The notes under the pieces were generated by a model. That model ran no database searches and was not told where the DNA came from. It saw nothing but the letters and a program-made list of their open reading frames with translations. A stretch of 64,000 bases of DNA from Bradyrhizobium cenepequi (GTDB lineage: Bacteria; Pseudomonadota; Alphaproteobacteria; Rhizobiales; Xanthobacteraceae): the NCBI RefSeq assembly GCF_020329485.1, contig NZ_JAGKJI010000002.1, forward strand, positions 248,001 through 312,000. The letters are read 5' to 3'. Both the position numbers and the translations under genes were made by a program. Positions 17,285 through 26,508 of the stretch are shown piece after piece (the first letter of the stretch is position 1; each line of letters begins with the position of its first letter).

Positions 17285-18781
17285 TTATTGAAACGCGACT
17301 TCGGCGAAACTCCGGAGCTTGCGCGAATGCAGGCGCTCCAACTGCTGCTCTCTCAACCGCTCGAGTGCCTTCAGGCCGATTTCAAGATGCTGGCCGACGC
17401 GCTGCCGATAGAACTCGCTCGCCATGCCCGCGAGTTTGATCTCGCCATGCAAGGGCTTGTCCGAGACGCATAGCAGCGTGCCGTAGGGAACACGGAAACG
17501 AAAGCCGTTGGCGGCGATCGCGGCCGATTCCATGTCGAGGGCAACCGCGCGCGATTGCGACAAACGCCGGATAACCGAGGGATCGCCGATCTCCCAGTTG
17601 CGATTGTCCACGCTTGCGACGGTTCCTGTGCGCATCAACCGCTTCAGCTCGAACCCTTCGACCCCTGTCACCTCGCCCACTGCCTCCTCGAGCGCGACCT
17701 GCATCTCGGCCAGCGCCGGTATCGGCACCCAAAGCGGCAGTTCGTGGTCGAGCACATGATCCTCGCGCACATAGCCATGCGCGAGCACGTAGTCTCCGAG
17801 CCGCTGCGTGTTCCTGAGGCCGGCGCAATGCCCGAGCATCAACCATGCGTGCGGACGCAGCACCGCGACATGGTCGGTGATGTTCCGCGCATTGGACGGA
17901 CCGGTCCCGATGTTGATCAGGGTAATGCCCCGATAGCGGGCCTCGACCAGATGAAAGGCCGGCATTTGCGGCATGCGTTCCGGGGGAATCCCGGTCGTGC
18001 CGCCGCCAAGGCGCGCGTTGTGCGTGATCACGTTTCCCGGGCCAACGAAGGCGTCCGGGCCGCTTTCGCCTGCAGCCAGGCGCTTCTGGCACAACTCAAC
18101 GAACGCATCGATGTAGAACTGGTAGTTGGTGAAGATCACGAAGTTCTGGAAGTGCTCAGGATCCGTGCCGGTGTAGTGATAAAGCCGGCGCAACGAATAA
18201 TCGACACGCGCCGCACGAAACAACGCCAGCGGCTGAGGAGCGCCGGGCGCGAGCTCGAGCGTATTATTGGCGATCGCGTCGTCGATGGCGGCCAGGTCAG
18301 GCACGTCGAAGAGGTCGCGCAGCGATCGCATGACATTCGACTTGTCGCTGGGAGAGAGTGCGGCTTCGATGTTGATGTCGCGACGATAGGCGAAATGGAT
18401 CGGGATCGGCTCGTCCGACTCGCCGACTTCCACCGGTACGCCATGGTTGTCGATCAATCGTCCGATCTGCTCGGTGAGATAGGTGCGGAACAGGTCCGGT
18501 CTCGTGACCGTGGTTTCATACACGCCCGGCCTCGCGACGAAGCCGTAAGCGAGGCGCGAATCGACCCGCACATAGGTCGAGGTTGCAATGCGCACGAACG
18601 GATAGTTGGCGCGCACGCGCGCCGCGAGCGACCCGCCATTGGCATAGGCTTCGAAGTGATCCCGCAGGAAGGCGGTGTTGCGCCCGTAGATCTCTTCAAG
18701 GCGGGCAACCGCTGCAGCGGCGTCAGTAAACGCGTCGGTCGCAATCCGCGGCGGGGTCAGCATGGTGAGAGCGGAGCACAT
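17285..18781 (-). CDS. amn: AMP nucleosidase
   Basis: Amn splits AMP to adenine and ribose 5-phosphate and helps set the adenylate pool. The 498-residue length fits the family. The N-terminal Amn-specific domain includes YFVRI-like PFVRIATSTYVRVDSRLAYGF, and the phosphorylase-like C-terminal domain has NIGTGPSNARNITDHVAVLRP, MLGHCAGLRNTQRLGDYVLAH and ALDMESAAIAANGFRFRVPYG. It is monocistronic. A second in-frame ATG at 18763 is a possible start. Confidence 0.95.
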   Translation of the reverse strand: MCSALTMLTPPRIATDAFTDAAAAVARLEEIYGRNTAFLRDHFEAYANGGSLAARVRANYPFVRIATSTYVRVDSRLAYGFVARPGVYETTVTRPDLFRTYLTEQIGRLIDNHGVPVEVGESDEPIPIHFAYRRDINIEAALSPSDKSNVMRSLRDLFDVPDLAAIDDAIANNTLELAPGAPQPLALFRAARVDYSLRRLYHYTGTDPEHFQNFVIFTNYQFYIDAFVELCQKRLAAGESGPDAFVGPGNVITHNARLGGGTTGIPPERMPQMPAFHLVEARYRGITLINIGTGPSNARNITDHVAVLRPHAWLMLGHCAGLRNTQRLGDYVLAHGYVREDHVLDHELPLWVPIPALAEMQVALEEAVGEVTGVEGFELKRLMRTGTVASVDNRNWEIGDPSVIRRLSQSRAVALDMESAAIAANGFRFRVPYGTLLCVSDKPLHGEIKLAGMASEFYRQRVGQHLEIGLKALERLREQQLERLHSRKLRSFAEVAFQ

Positions 18782-18899
18782 TGTCGTTACTATGGCAGAT
18801 TCTCAGGAGCATGAAAGGGGGATCGCTGGCGCCGGTGCGCAAGCGTCGCAGCCGCTCGGCTTGCCCTGCGATCGCGAGAAGGTCACGCGCAATTGAGTG

Positions 18900-19225
18900 C
18901 TTTGCCGGCATCGCCATGCCCCTGCCCCTGGCGGGCTTGCCTGCTTTCTCACCTGCATCCAGTCCGACATCCCCTTTGTGCTAATGGAGAGCTTCCACGC
19001 CGACGCCGTCCTCGACACGATCGAGCGGCATCGCTGCACCCTGCAGGTCGGTTTTCCCGCGCAATACGCTGCACCGCTCGATCGCCAGCGAGCGCAGCCG
19101 CGCGACCTGATTCACTGCGCTTTTGTCCGACCGCGGCCGATACCTGCCCGGTCGAGCTGCAGCGGCAGGTCACGGCCAACTTCGGCGCTCCGCTCTTCCA
19201 CTCGCTACCAAAGCAGCTCGTTTAG
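18900..19225 (+). pseudogene. Decayed fragment of acyl-CoA ligase (AMP-binding)
   Basis: One frame reads GLACFLTCIQSDIPFVLMES and continues ADAVLDTIERHRCT..VGFPAQYAA..RQRAQPRD up to about 19108. Another frame takes over with DSLRFCPTAADTCPVELQRQ and NFGAPLFHSLPKQLV to a stop at 19225. Together they match the central part of AMP-dependent acyl-CoA synthetases. There is no start, no C-terminal domain and one internal frameshift, so this is a remnant of a gene about 1.5 kb long. Confidence 0.7.
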
Positions 19226-19402
19226 ACTCATGCGCCAATCGCGCCGGGGACATCATGTCTCCCGCCGCGCGTGCGATTGCATATTGTTTCCAGGCCTAAG
19301 GACGGTCACGCCAGAGCGATCACGGCAGGTTGTCATGGGCAATCCACATCCCCAGCGATCGTGGTATCAGAGGACGGACGATACTTCGTGCAAGGAGGAA
19401 GC

Positions 19403-19840
19403 ATGCGTCAGGATTTCTGGTTCCATCATCCATTTCGGGTACGCTATTCTGAGGTTGATGCACAGGCCGTGGTGTTCAACGCGCATTACCTGACTTATTT
19501 CGACACGGCGATCACCGAGTATTTTCGCGCGCTCGGCTATGACTATCTCGGCGAGGTCGAAAGGACCGGCGTCGATTTCCATCTTGTGAGGTCGGTCGTC
19601 GAATACAAGGCGCCGATCCGGTTCGACGAGGAGATCGATGTGTGCGTGCGTGTCGCGAGGATCGGCCGATCCTCGATCACGCTCGCGCTCGCGATTTTCG
19701 CCAAGGGCAGCGATGACCTCCGCTCCACCGGCGAAATCGTGTGGGTGTGCACGGACCAGCGAACCCATAACTCGGTTGCCGTGGCGGAGCCGTTGCGGGC
19801 CCTGATTGCAAGCCGCGAAGAGGCTCTTGCTCAGGCGTGA
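19403..19840 (+). CDS. Acyl-CoA thioesterase, YbgC/4-hydroxybenzoyl-CoA type
   Basis: The 145-residue hotdog-fold protein has the catalytic motif YSEVDAQAVVFNAHYLTYFDTA, in which the Asp after the Tyr-Ser-Glu-Val run is the usual catalytic residue. Members hydrolyse acyl-CoA or aromatic acyl-CoA. The ATG at 19403 is fixed by AAGGAGG just upstream. It lies between two decayed gene fragments. The adjacent acyl-CoA ligase remnant suggests it once belonged to an acyl-CoA operon. Confidence 0.9.
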   Translation: MRQDFWFHHPFRVRYSEVDAQAVVFNAHYLTYFDTAITEYFRALGYDYLGEVERTGVDFHLVRSVVEYKAPIRFDEEIDVCVRVARIGRSSITLALAIFAKGSDDLRSTGEIVWVCTDQRTHNSVAVAEPLRALIASREEALAQA

Positions 19841-20250
19841 TCGCGGCCTATGGTACCTTTTTCTCCATGCCATGGCCGATGCTGCCTGTCCCGATCCTGA
19901 TCGGGATGCTCGCCCATGGCGCGCTGGGCCCTGTTGGCCAAGGCCGGCGCAAGCCTGGCGGGCGGCACCTTCGTCGCCTGCCTCATCGTCGGAGTGATCA
20001 CCACGCCTGTGGCAGAACGCCTCAGGTTGCCCTATGCTGGGCTTGCCTTTTGCATCCGTGGTTTGGTTGGTCCCGGGCGTATTCCTGTTCCGGATGGCGG
20101 ACGGACTGCTCGAGCTCGTCGCAAGCGACGGTAACGTTTCCTCGCGTTTGCGCCAGGCAACACTTGCGGATGGAGCCAACGCGGTCCTGATCACCCTTGC
20201 GATCACCCTGGGGGTTGATCCTGCCGAAGATGCTGATCGGGTCTCGTTTG
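19837..20250 (+). pseudogene. Decayed ThrE-type threonine/serine exporter fragment
   Basis: Pieces of a membrane protein occur in three frames: FFSMPWPMLPVPILIGMLAH to about 19915, then ARWALLAKAGASLAGGTFVA..VITTPVAERLRLPYAGLAF to about 20045, then ASVVWLVPGVFLFRMADGLL..TLADGANAVLITLAITLG, then a further shift in a G run near 20209 to LILPKMLIGS. Joined, they match the C-terminal part of the ThrE/DUF3815 exporter family. At least three frameshifts and the missing N-terminal half make it a pseudogene. Confidence 0.75.
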
Positions 20251-20384
20251 AACAAGCGGTTTACCGGGAGCAGCGGAAGCACGTAGAATTTGAATTGCAC
20301 CCCTGCGCAAGACACACGCTTTTGCAATCAGCGTGCACTATATTAAGGGGTGTCGCTATCGTAACTGTCGAGCAGGTGATTGGG

Positions 20385-20801
20385 ATGCGCCTATTATTGC
20401 TTATCAATTTGACAGCCTTCGCCGTGGCGGGAGTAGCTGTGGCGGACGAGCGGCCATTCGCCCTTCCGCCCGTGAGCATCGACGCGCAGCAGAATAATCT
20501 GCCGCCGGCTCTCGGCGTCGGGCCGCAGGGATCAGGCAACAGCAGCGTCGCCGGCGGCAGCACCGGCAATGCCGCCAATCGCGGTTATGACGATCTCAAC
20601 CGGCGCTTGAGGGGCGAGGTCAACCGCGTCAATCCTCCGGTCACGAATCAGCCGCCGATCGATGCGCGATCGCCGGACACCCGTGTCGGCGTCATCAACA
20701 TACCGGCCGTCCAGCAGCAGTACGGACAGAACTTCGGCATTTCGGCCCGGCCGTACCGGCCGCCGCCGCTGGTGTATTCGCCGCCCTTGGGACGGCATTA
20801 A
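20385..20801 (+). CDS. Small secreted protein of unknown function
   Basis: The 138-residue protein has a signal peptide (MRLLLLINLTAFAVAGVAVADE). The mature part is rich in Pro, Asn, Gln and Gly (GPQGSGNSSVAGGSTGNAAN, VNPPVTNQPPIDARSP, RPPPLVYSPPLGRH) and looks intrinsically disordered. No domain was recognised. The frame is open far upstream, but that region is the ThrE remnant, so the ATG at 20385 is the sensible start. Periplasmic or cell-surface location is expected. Confidence 0.65.
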   Translation: MRLLLLINLTAFAVAGVAVADERPFALPPVSIDAQQNNLPPALGVGPQGSGNSSVAGGSTGNAANRGYDDLNRRLRGEVNRVNPPVTNQPPIDARSPDTRVGVINIPAVQQQYGQNFGISARPYRPPPLVYSPPLGRH

Positions 20802-20872
20802 GCGTTCAAGCAGAAGACGCCCGAGCGGCACAGGGTGCTGACCCGTTCCGCTCGCGCCGCCCGTTGTCCCAG

Positions 20873-21082
20873 CTATCCGAGCGGGCTTCCTTGATTTCGT
20901 CTTATGATCTTGAGCGCGAGCAGCACCGCGCCGAGCACAAGAAATACAACGCCGACCGTCGTTGTGCTGGCGGATTCGTACGCCACGCCGATTGCCGTCA
21001 GCAGGCATCCGATGATGATCGCAACCAACCCACCAAGCTTCTTCACCAGCAGAAGGTGTCCGTCACTCGTACTTGCCACCAT
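20873..21082 (-). CDS. Small membrane protein (two helices)
   Basis: The 69-residue protein has two transmembrane segments, LGGLVAIIIGCLLTAIGVAY and VGVVFLVLGAVLLALKII, joined by a short loop and ending in a basic tail (RRNQG). This is a typical inner-membrane hairpin. No family function is known to me. It converges on the secreted protein gene at 20385. Confidence 0.65.
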   Translation of the reverse strand: MVASTSDGHLLLVKKLGGLVAIIIGCLLTAIGVAYESASTTTVGVVFLVLGAVLLALKIIRRNQGSPLG

Positions 21083-21489
21083 GATCAGCCTCGCTGTTCA
21101 GATGATCCCCGCCTTCTCCGATTCTCGTCGCGTCAGTTTTCTCAGATCAGCGGCAGGCTCGCATGAGCAGAACGCAATCGTACACTCGACCGGGCCATAT
21201 TGGAAATTTCCCGGCGTTCAGATTCTGCAGGCAATGACTGCGCTTTGATTCAATTGCGCACGATGATGATTGCGACAGCGTGCCTTACCTAGCGAGTGTT
21301 GGAGCCTTGCGTACCCGTGAGAGGCGAAATCGACGGTAGCCCTCACAGCTGGTGGTCCGCCGGCAAACCGTTGCGACGGTTGCAGATTGACTCGATTTAA
21401 ACGTAGGCGTTAGATGATGAAACGCTGCATCGAGTTCTGGATCGGATAACCCGGCCGGAGTTGAGAGCCGAGTTTGGCGGAGTGGTGCA
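21083..21489. other. Intergenic stretch upstream of glsA
   Basis: About 400 bp without a convincing gene lies between the divergent small membrane protein and glutaminase. It presumably holds both promoters. I saw no clear palindrome or repeat. Confidence 0.5.
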
Positions 21490-22482
21490 ATGGCGTCACG
21501 AGCGGCGATCGATGAACGGCCCTACGTTTCGACCGGCCATCTACCTAATCCCGAGATGGTGCAGTCGCTGGTGGAAGACGCGCACCGGCGCCTCAAATCG
21601 AACGCTGACGGCAAGAACTCGCAAGTCTACCCGGCACTCGCCCGAGTGCCGAGCGAGCTGTTCGGCGTTTGTGTCGTTGCGACCGATGGGCATGTCTATG
21701 GCGCGGGAGACATAGACTACGAATTCTCCATCATGAGCGTGTCGAAGCCATTCGTGTTTGCGCTGATCTGCGAGACGATCGGCCCCGAAGAGGCGCGCGT
21801 GAAACTCGGCGCGAACGCCACTGGATTTCCATTCAACTCGCTCGCTGCGATCGAGCGTGGGGAAGGGCGAACCAATCCGATGGTGAATGCGGGCGCGATC
21901 GCCACGACGAGCCTCGCGCCCGGCGGGTCCGCCGAACCGCAGTGGGAGTTCATCCACGATGGGCTGTCGCGCTTCGCAGGCCGCAAGCTTCCACTCAACG
22001 AAGAGGTCTACGCCTCGGCTTCGCGGACCAATTTCCGCAATCGCAGCATCGCGCGGCTGCTTGAGAGCTACGACCGGATCTATTGCGACGCCAAGCAGGC
22101 GACCGATCTCTACACGAGGCAGTGTTCGCTGAATGTGACCGCAAGAGACCTCGCGGTGATGGGCGCAACACTGGCGGACGGAGGGGTGAACCCCATCACG
22201 AAGCAGCGCGTGGTCGACGCTGCGGTTTGCCACTACGCCCTGGCCGTGATGATCACGGCCGGATTGTATGAGACATCAGGCGACTGGCTTTACGACATCG
22301 GCCTGCCCGGAAAGAGCGGGATCGGCGGCGGCATTGTCGCGGTTTCTCCCGGCAAAGGTGGCTTCGGCACGTTCGCTCCGCCGCTGGACGCGGCCGGCAA
22401 CAGCGTGAGGGGACAACTCGCCGCGAAATTTCTGTCGCAGCGATTGGGCATGGATCTGTTCGTCTCGCAACCGGAAAACTGA
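21490..22482 (+). CDS. glsA: Glutaminase A
   Basis: Glutaminase hydrolyses glutamine to glutamate and ammonia. The 330-residue protein shows the beta-lactamase-like catalytic SxxK at Ser83-Lys86 (IMSVSKPFVF), then NSLAAIERGEGRTNPMVNAGAI, RNRSIARLLESY and LPGKSGIGGGIVAVSPGKGG, all characteristic of the family. A GGAG ribosome site precedes the ATG. It is followed 74 bp later by an MFS transporter and then an HdeD gene on the same strand, which suggests a link with acid or ammonia metabolism. Confidence 0.95.
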   Translation: MASRAAIDERPYVSTGHLPNPEMVQSLVEDAHRRLKSNADGKNSQVYPALARVPSELFGVCVVATDGHVYGAGDIDYEFSIMSVSKPFVFALICETIGPEEARVKLGANATGFPFNSLAAIERGEGRTNPMVNAGAIATTSLAPGGSAEPQWEFIHDGLSRFAGRKLPLNEEVYASASRTNFRNRSIARLLESYDRIYCDAKQATDLYTRQCSLNVTARDLAVMGATLADGGVNPITKQRVVDAAVCHYALAVMITAGLYETSGDWLYDIGLPGKSGIGGGIVAVSPGKGGFGTFAPPLDAAGNSVRGQLAAKFLSQRLGMDLFVSQPEN

Positions 22483-22556
22483 CAAATGTTGACCGGATCG
22501 GCGTCCCGTCCAGCTAGTCGATCCAGAAAAGCCCGAGCAAATCAGAGGGCGCCATA

Positions 22557-24206
22557 GTGGCACAGACAATCTCGATCGGCGGCACCCACCAGGAGGAACG
22601 CGCATCATGGATTCCCATGATCGCAATCGCGCTCGGCCAGATGATCATGTCGTTCAACGTCGCCTCATTGCCGGTGGCGATGGGGGGAATGGTCAACAGC
22701 TTCGGTGTCCCTCCAACGACGGTCGCGACCGGCATCGTGGCCTATTCCATGCTGGTCGCCGGCTTCGTGATGCTCGGCGCGAAGCTCGCGCAGCGGTATG
22801 GCGCGCTCCAGGTGTTCCGCGCCGCCGTTGTGCTGTTCTTCATATCGCAGGTCATGATGACGTTCAGCCCCACGGCTGTCGTGATGGTCACGGCGCAGGC
22901 GCTCTGCGGCGCCGCCGGTGCGGTGATCGTGCCTTCGCTGGTCGCCCTCATTGCCGAGAACTACACCGGACGCCAGCAGGCGACCGCGGTGGGTGCGCTC
23001 GGCTCTGCGCGCGCGGCGGCTGGTGTCCTCGCCTTCGTCATTGGCGGCATCCTCGGCACCTATATCGGCTGGCGGCCCGCGTTCGGAATTCTTATTGCTG
23101 TTTCCGCCATTGTTTTCCTGCTGAGCTTCCGGCTCAAGCGCGACCACGGCCGGCCGGACGTGGAGATCGATCTGGTGGGCGTCGTTCTGGCGGCGGCCGC
23201 GATCATTTGCATCAGCTTCGGCTTCAACAATCTGAATGGCTGGGGCGCAGGCCTGGCCACGCCCAACGCGCCGTTTGATCTGCTCGGCATTTCGCCGGCG
23301 CCGATCCTGATTGTTATTGGCGTCGTGCTCGGGCAGGCATTCCTGATGTGGACGCACTGGCGGCAGGAGGCAGGCAAGACGCCGCTCCTGGCGCTCGAAG
23401 TGATCGACTCGCCGGAGGAGCGTTGCGCGGTCTATGCGCTGTTCGCCGTGGTCGCATTGGAGGCCGCGCTGAATTTTTCGGTGCCGCTCTATATCCAGAT
23501 CGTGCAGGGCCGCTCGCCGCTGGCGACTGCAATCGCGATGATGCCGTTCAATCTCACGGTATTCTTTGCGGCGATGCTGATCATCAATCTCTACGACAGG
23601 CTAACGCCGCGGCAGATCGGCCGCTATGGATTTGCCCTTTGCACCATCGCGCTGGTGTGGCTCGCTGTCGTCATGCGCAACGATTGGAGCGAGATTCCTG
23701 TGCTGGTCGGCCTCGTGCTGTTCGGGATCGGGCAGGGTTCGCTGGTCACGCTGTTGTTCAACGTGCTGGTCACCGCTTCGCCCAAGGAACTGGCTGGTGA
23801 CGTCGGATCGCTGCGCGGTACCACGCAAAATCTCGCCGCGGCGGTCGGAACCGCGGTCGCCGGCGCACTGCTCGTCGGCCTCCTGAGCACGATCGTGCTC
23901 GGCAAGATCGTGGAGGACCCGCTGCTGCCCAAGGAAATTCAGAGCCAGGTCAATCTCGACAGCATAAATTTCGTCAGCAACGACCGGTTGCGGACCGTGC
24001 TGGAAGGCACGAGCGCCACGCCGCAGCAGGTCGAGGAGGCCGTGCAGGTCAACACCGAGGCGCGGCTGCGCGCGCTGAAGATCGGGCTGTTGATCATGGC
24101 CGGCCTTGCGCTGCTTGCGATCATTCCGGCCGGGCGGCTGCCGAACTATCGACCGGGAGAGATTCCGAGCGACGAGGCGGCGAGCGAAGGAGGGCGATCG
24201 ACCTGA
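22557..24206 (+). CDS. MFS transporter, DHA2 (EmrB/QacA-like) family
   Basis: The 549-residue inner-membrane protein has about 14 hydrophobic segments and MFS motifs (YSMLVAGFVMLGAKLAQRYG, then GAVIVPSLVALIAENYTGRQ). Length and the 14-helix form point to DHA2 drug:H+ antiporters. A periplasmic insert near residues 455-500 is charged. The start is a GTG with AGAGG upstream. It lies between glsA and an HdeD gene. Substrate unknown. Confidence 0.9.
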   Translation: MAQTISIGGTHQEERASWIPMIAIALGQMIMSFNVASLPVAMGGMVNSFGVPPTTVATGIVAYSMLVAGFVMLGAKLAQRYGALQVFRAAVVLFFISQVMMTFSPTAVVMVTAQALCGAAGAVIVPSLVALIAENYTGRQQATAVGALGSARAAAGVLAFVIGGILGTYIGWRPAFGILIAVSAIVFLLSFRLKRDHGRPDVEIDLVGVVLAAAAIICISFGFNNLNGWGAGLATPNAPFDLLGISPAPILIVIGVVLGQAFLMWTHWRQEAGKTPLLALEVIDSPEERCAVYALFAVVALEAALNFSVPLYIQIVQGRSPLATAIAMMPFNLTVFFAAMLIINLYDRLTPRQIGRYGFALCTIALVWLAVVMRNDWSEIPVLVGLVLFGIGQGSLVTLLFNVLVTASPKELAGDVGSLRGTTQNLAAAVGTAVAGALLVGLLSTIVLGKIVEDPLLPKEIQSQVNLDSINFVSNDRLRTVLEGTSATPQQVEEAVQVNTEARLRALKIGLLIMAGLALLAIIPAGRLPNYRPGEIPSDEAASEGGRST

Positions 24207-24247
24207 CGCGCGCTGGGGTCGGTAGCCTTGAAATCAGGGAGAATGAC

Positions 24248-24811
24248 ATGACCACCTACGACAACGGTTCCGCGATGCGCCTGACCGGGCTGCCGACACC
24301 GCCTTTGTGGGTATGCATCCTGCTGGGAATCGTGATGATCATCGCGGGCCTGCTGGTCCTGGGCGATGTCGTGCTGTTCACCGTGATCAGCACCATCTTC
24401 ATCGGTTGGATGGCGATCATCGCCGGTGGATTCGAGATCGTTCACGCGTTCTGGACCAAAGGGTGGGGAGGGTTCGTATGGCAGTTGCTGCTCGGCGCTC
24501 TCTATCTTGCCTTCGGCATCGTGCTGGTGACTCAGCCGGTGATGAGTGCGCTGATCCTCACCTATGTGCTCGGTCTGTTGCTTCTGATCTCCGGGATCGT
24601 CCGTGTGCTGATCGGCATCACGCACTGGCGGCAGTTCGGCTGGATCATGCTGGTGTCCGGCCTGTTCGGCGTTCTGGCGGGCCTCATCATCCTGACAGGA
24701 TTTCCGGCCACCGGTGCATGGGTGCTCGGATTGCTGCTGGGCATCGACCTGCTTACTCACGGCGTCGGATGGCTAACCCTCGCCTGGCTGCCGGCTGCCA
24801 GAACGGGCTAG
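24248..24811 (+). CDS. HdeD family acid-resistance membrane protein
   Basis: The 187-residue protein has six short hydrophobic segments in DUF308/HdeD pattern (IVMIIAGLLVLGDVVLFTVI, GWMAIIAGGFEIVHAF, LLLGALYLAFGIVLV, ILTYVLGLLLLISGIVRVLI). E. coli HdeD is an inner-membrane protein of the acid fitness island. AGGGAGAATGAC gives a good ribosome site. It is 41 bp downstream of the MFS gene and 2 kb from glutaminase, so the three may act together in acid stress. Confidence 0.92.
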   Translation: MTTYDNGSAMRLTGLPTPPLWVCILLGIVMIIAGLLVLGDVVLFTVISTIFIGWMAIIAGGFEIVHAFWTKGWGGFVWQLLLGALYLAFGIVLVTQPVMSALILTYVLGLLLLISGIVRVLIGITHWRQFGWIMLVSGLFGVLAGLIILTGFPATGAWVLGLLLGIDLLTHGVGWLTLAWLPAARTG

Positions 24812-24936
24812 CGGCCGTCGATCGACAAGGACCGGCAAGTACACTCGCTAACCGCCCGCGATCATGTCGGGCGTTCTCTCCCGTACGGCAAGATCGATAC
24901 GGGCTTCGTGCCATGCGCGATTGGCGGAGATCAGAT

Positions 24937-26310
24937 ATGTCAGGTTTGAAGCCGCCGGGTCGAACTTTCAAGATTGCTGCATTTCTGGCTTCAATTGGCA
25001 TGAGCCTCACTGCGTTGCCGGCTGCACAGGCTCAACAGACGCCCGCAATACTGTTCCAGAACGTTCGCATCTTCGACGGAAGGAACGCCGCGCTCTCCGC
25101 GCTGTCCAATGTCCTGATCCGGGACAACAAGATCGAGAAGATTTCGGTGGCCGCGATCAAAGCGGACGCTCAGGTGATCGATGGCGGCGAACGCGTGCTG
25201 ATGCCCGGGCTGATCGATGCGCATTGGCATGCGATGCTGGTGCGCCCGACGCCGGCGGCCTCCCTGGCGGATGATGTCGGCTACAACAATCTTCTTGCGG
25301 CTGCGGAAGCGACTGCCACGCTCATGCGGGGCTTCACCACCGTGCGTGACATGGGCGGACCAAGTTTTGGGCTCAAGCGCGCGATTGACGAAGGTCTCGT
25401 CCCCGGTCCTCGCATCTACCCGTCTGGTGCCATGATCACCATCACCGGCGGCCATGGCGACTTCCGGCAGCTTACCGATCTGCCGAGAACGATCGGCGGC
25501 ATGCTCAGCCGCATGGAAAGGATTGGCGGCAGCATGGTCGCGGACAGTCCGGATGAGGTTCGCATGCGCGCGCGTGAGCAACTCATGCAGGGCGCCTCGC
25601 AGGTTAAGCTCACCGCGGGCGGCGGCGTCGCATCGCCATTCAGCCCGCTCGATGTATCCACGTTCACCGAGCCGGAGCTGCGGGCCGCCGTCGAAGCAGC
25701 GGAGAACTGGGGCACCTATGTCGCCGTGCACGCCTATACGCCGCTTGCAATCCAGCGCTCGATCGCGGCGGGAGCAAAGTGCATCGAGCACGGCCATCTG
25801 ATGGACGAGGATGCGGCGCGCCTCATGGCTGAAAAAGGAATTTGGCTCAGCACGCAACCTTTCCTCGATCTGGCGGGCGCAAGTGCGCTCGGACCTTCGG
25901 AGCAGGGAAAGATGCGGCAAGTGGTTGCCGGCACCGAAAGAGTTTATGCCTTGGCAAAGAAATACGGAATCAAGACAGCCTTTGGCACTGACATCCTGTT
26001 CTCGAAGGCGCTGGCGGAGCGGCAAGGTGCCATGCTGGCCGACCTCACCCGCTGGTACACGCCAGCTGAAGCGCTGGCGATGGCGACATCGACGAACGCC
26101 GAATTGCTTAGCCTGTCCGGACTCCGAAATCCTTATCCCGGCAAGCTCGGCGTGGTGGAGGAGGGCGCGTTGGCGGACCTCCTGCTGGTCGATGGCAATC
26201 CAATTGACAACATCAAGCTCGTAGAAGACCCGGCCAGGAATTTCCTGGTCATCATGAAGGGCGGAAAGGTCTACAAGAACCTTCTGGCCCAAGAACCTTC
26301 TCGGCGCTGA
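24937..26310 (+). CDS. Secreted amidohydrolase (imidazolonepropionase/prolidase-like)
   Basis: The protein has a signal peptide (AAFLASIGMSLTALPAAQAQ) and an amidohydrolase TIM barrel with the metal motif GLIDAHWHAM, VAVHAYTP, IEHGHLMD and FGTDILF. Such enzymes hydrolyse dipeptides, lactams or related amides in the periplasm. The start at 24937 has CGGAG upstream. The frame is open much earlier but overlaps the HdeD gene. The true substrate is not evident. Confidence 0.9.
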   Translation: MSGLKPPGRTFKIAAFLASIGMSLTALPAAQAQQTPAILFQNVRIFDGRNAALSALSNVLIRDNKIEKISVAAIKADAQVIDGGERVLMPGLIDAHWHAMLVRPTPAASLADDVGYNNLLAAAEATATLMRGFTTVRDMGGPSFGLKRAIDEGLVPGPRIYPSGAMITITGGHGDFRQLTDLPRTIGGMLSRMERIGGSMVADSPDEVRMRAREQLMQGASQVKLTAGGGVASPFSPLDVSTFTEPELRAAVEAAENWGTYVAVHAYTPLAIQRSIAAGAKCIEHGHLMDEDAARLMAEKGIWLSTQPFLDLAGASALGPSEQGKMRQVVAGTERVYALAKKYGIKTAFGTDILFSKALAERQGAMLADLTRWYTPAEALAMATSTNAELLSLSGLRNPYPGKLGVVEEGALADLLLVDGNPIDNIKLVEDPARNFLVIMKGGKVYKNLLAQEPSRR

Positions 26311-26508
26311 TCAACCAAGTGCGTACAGAGATACCAGTAACCGATCAAGGTCGGCTGCGCGCTGATGGCTGTTATGAAACTGTGGCATTTGGTGATGTAG
26401 TAGTGACCGATGAACCGCTGCTCGGATTCCGTCGCGTCGAGATCCAGAACCTGCTTCACGATTAAGGCGACCGGGTCCTGAACCAGAAGATCGAACCCTG
26501 AGGTCGCT

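Noticed and set aside
18897..19493. A 198-codon plus-strand frame
   Set aside because: Only its first part resembles an acyl-CoA ligase; the rest is out of frame and runs into the thioesterase gene, so it is treated as a pseudogene.
26271..26459. A 62-codon minus-strand frame between the amidohydrolase and parvulin genes
   Set aside because: It has a GTG start without a ribosome site and overlaps the end of the amidohydrolase gene; composition alone is not enough.
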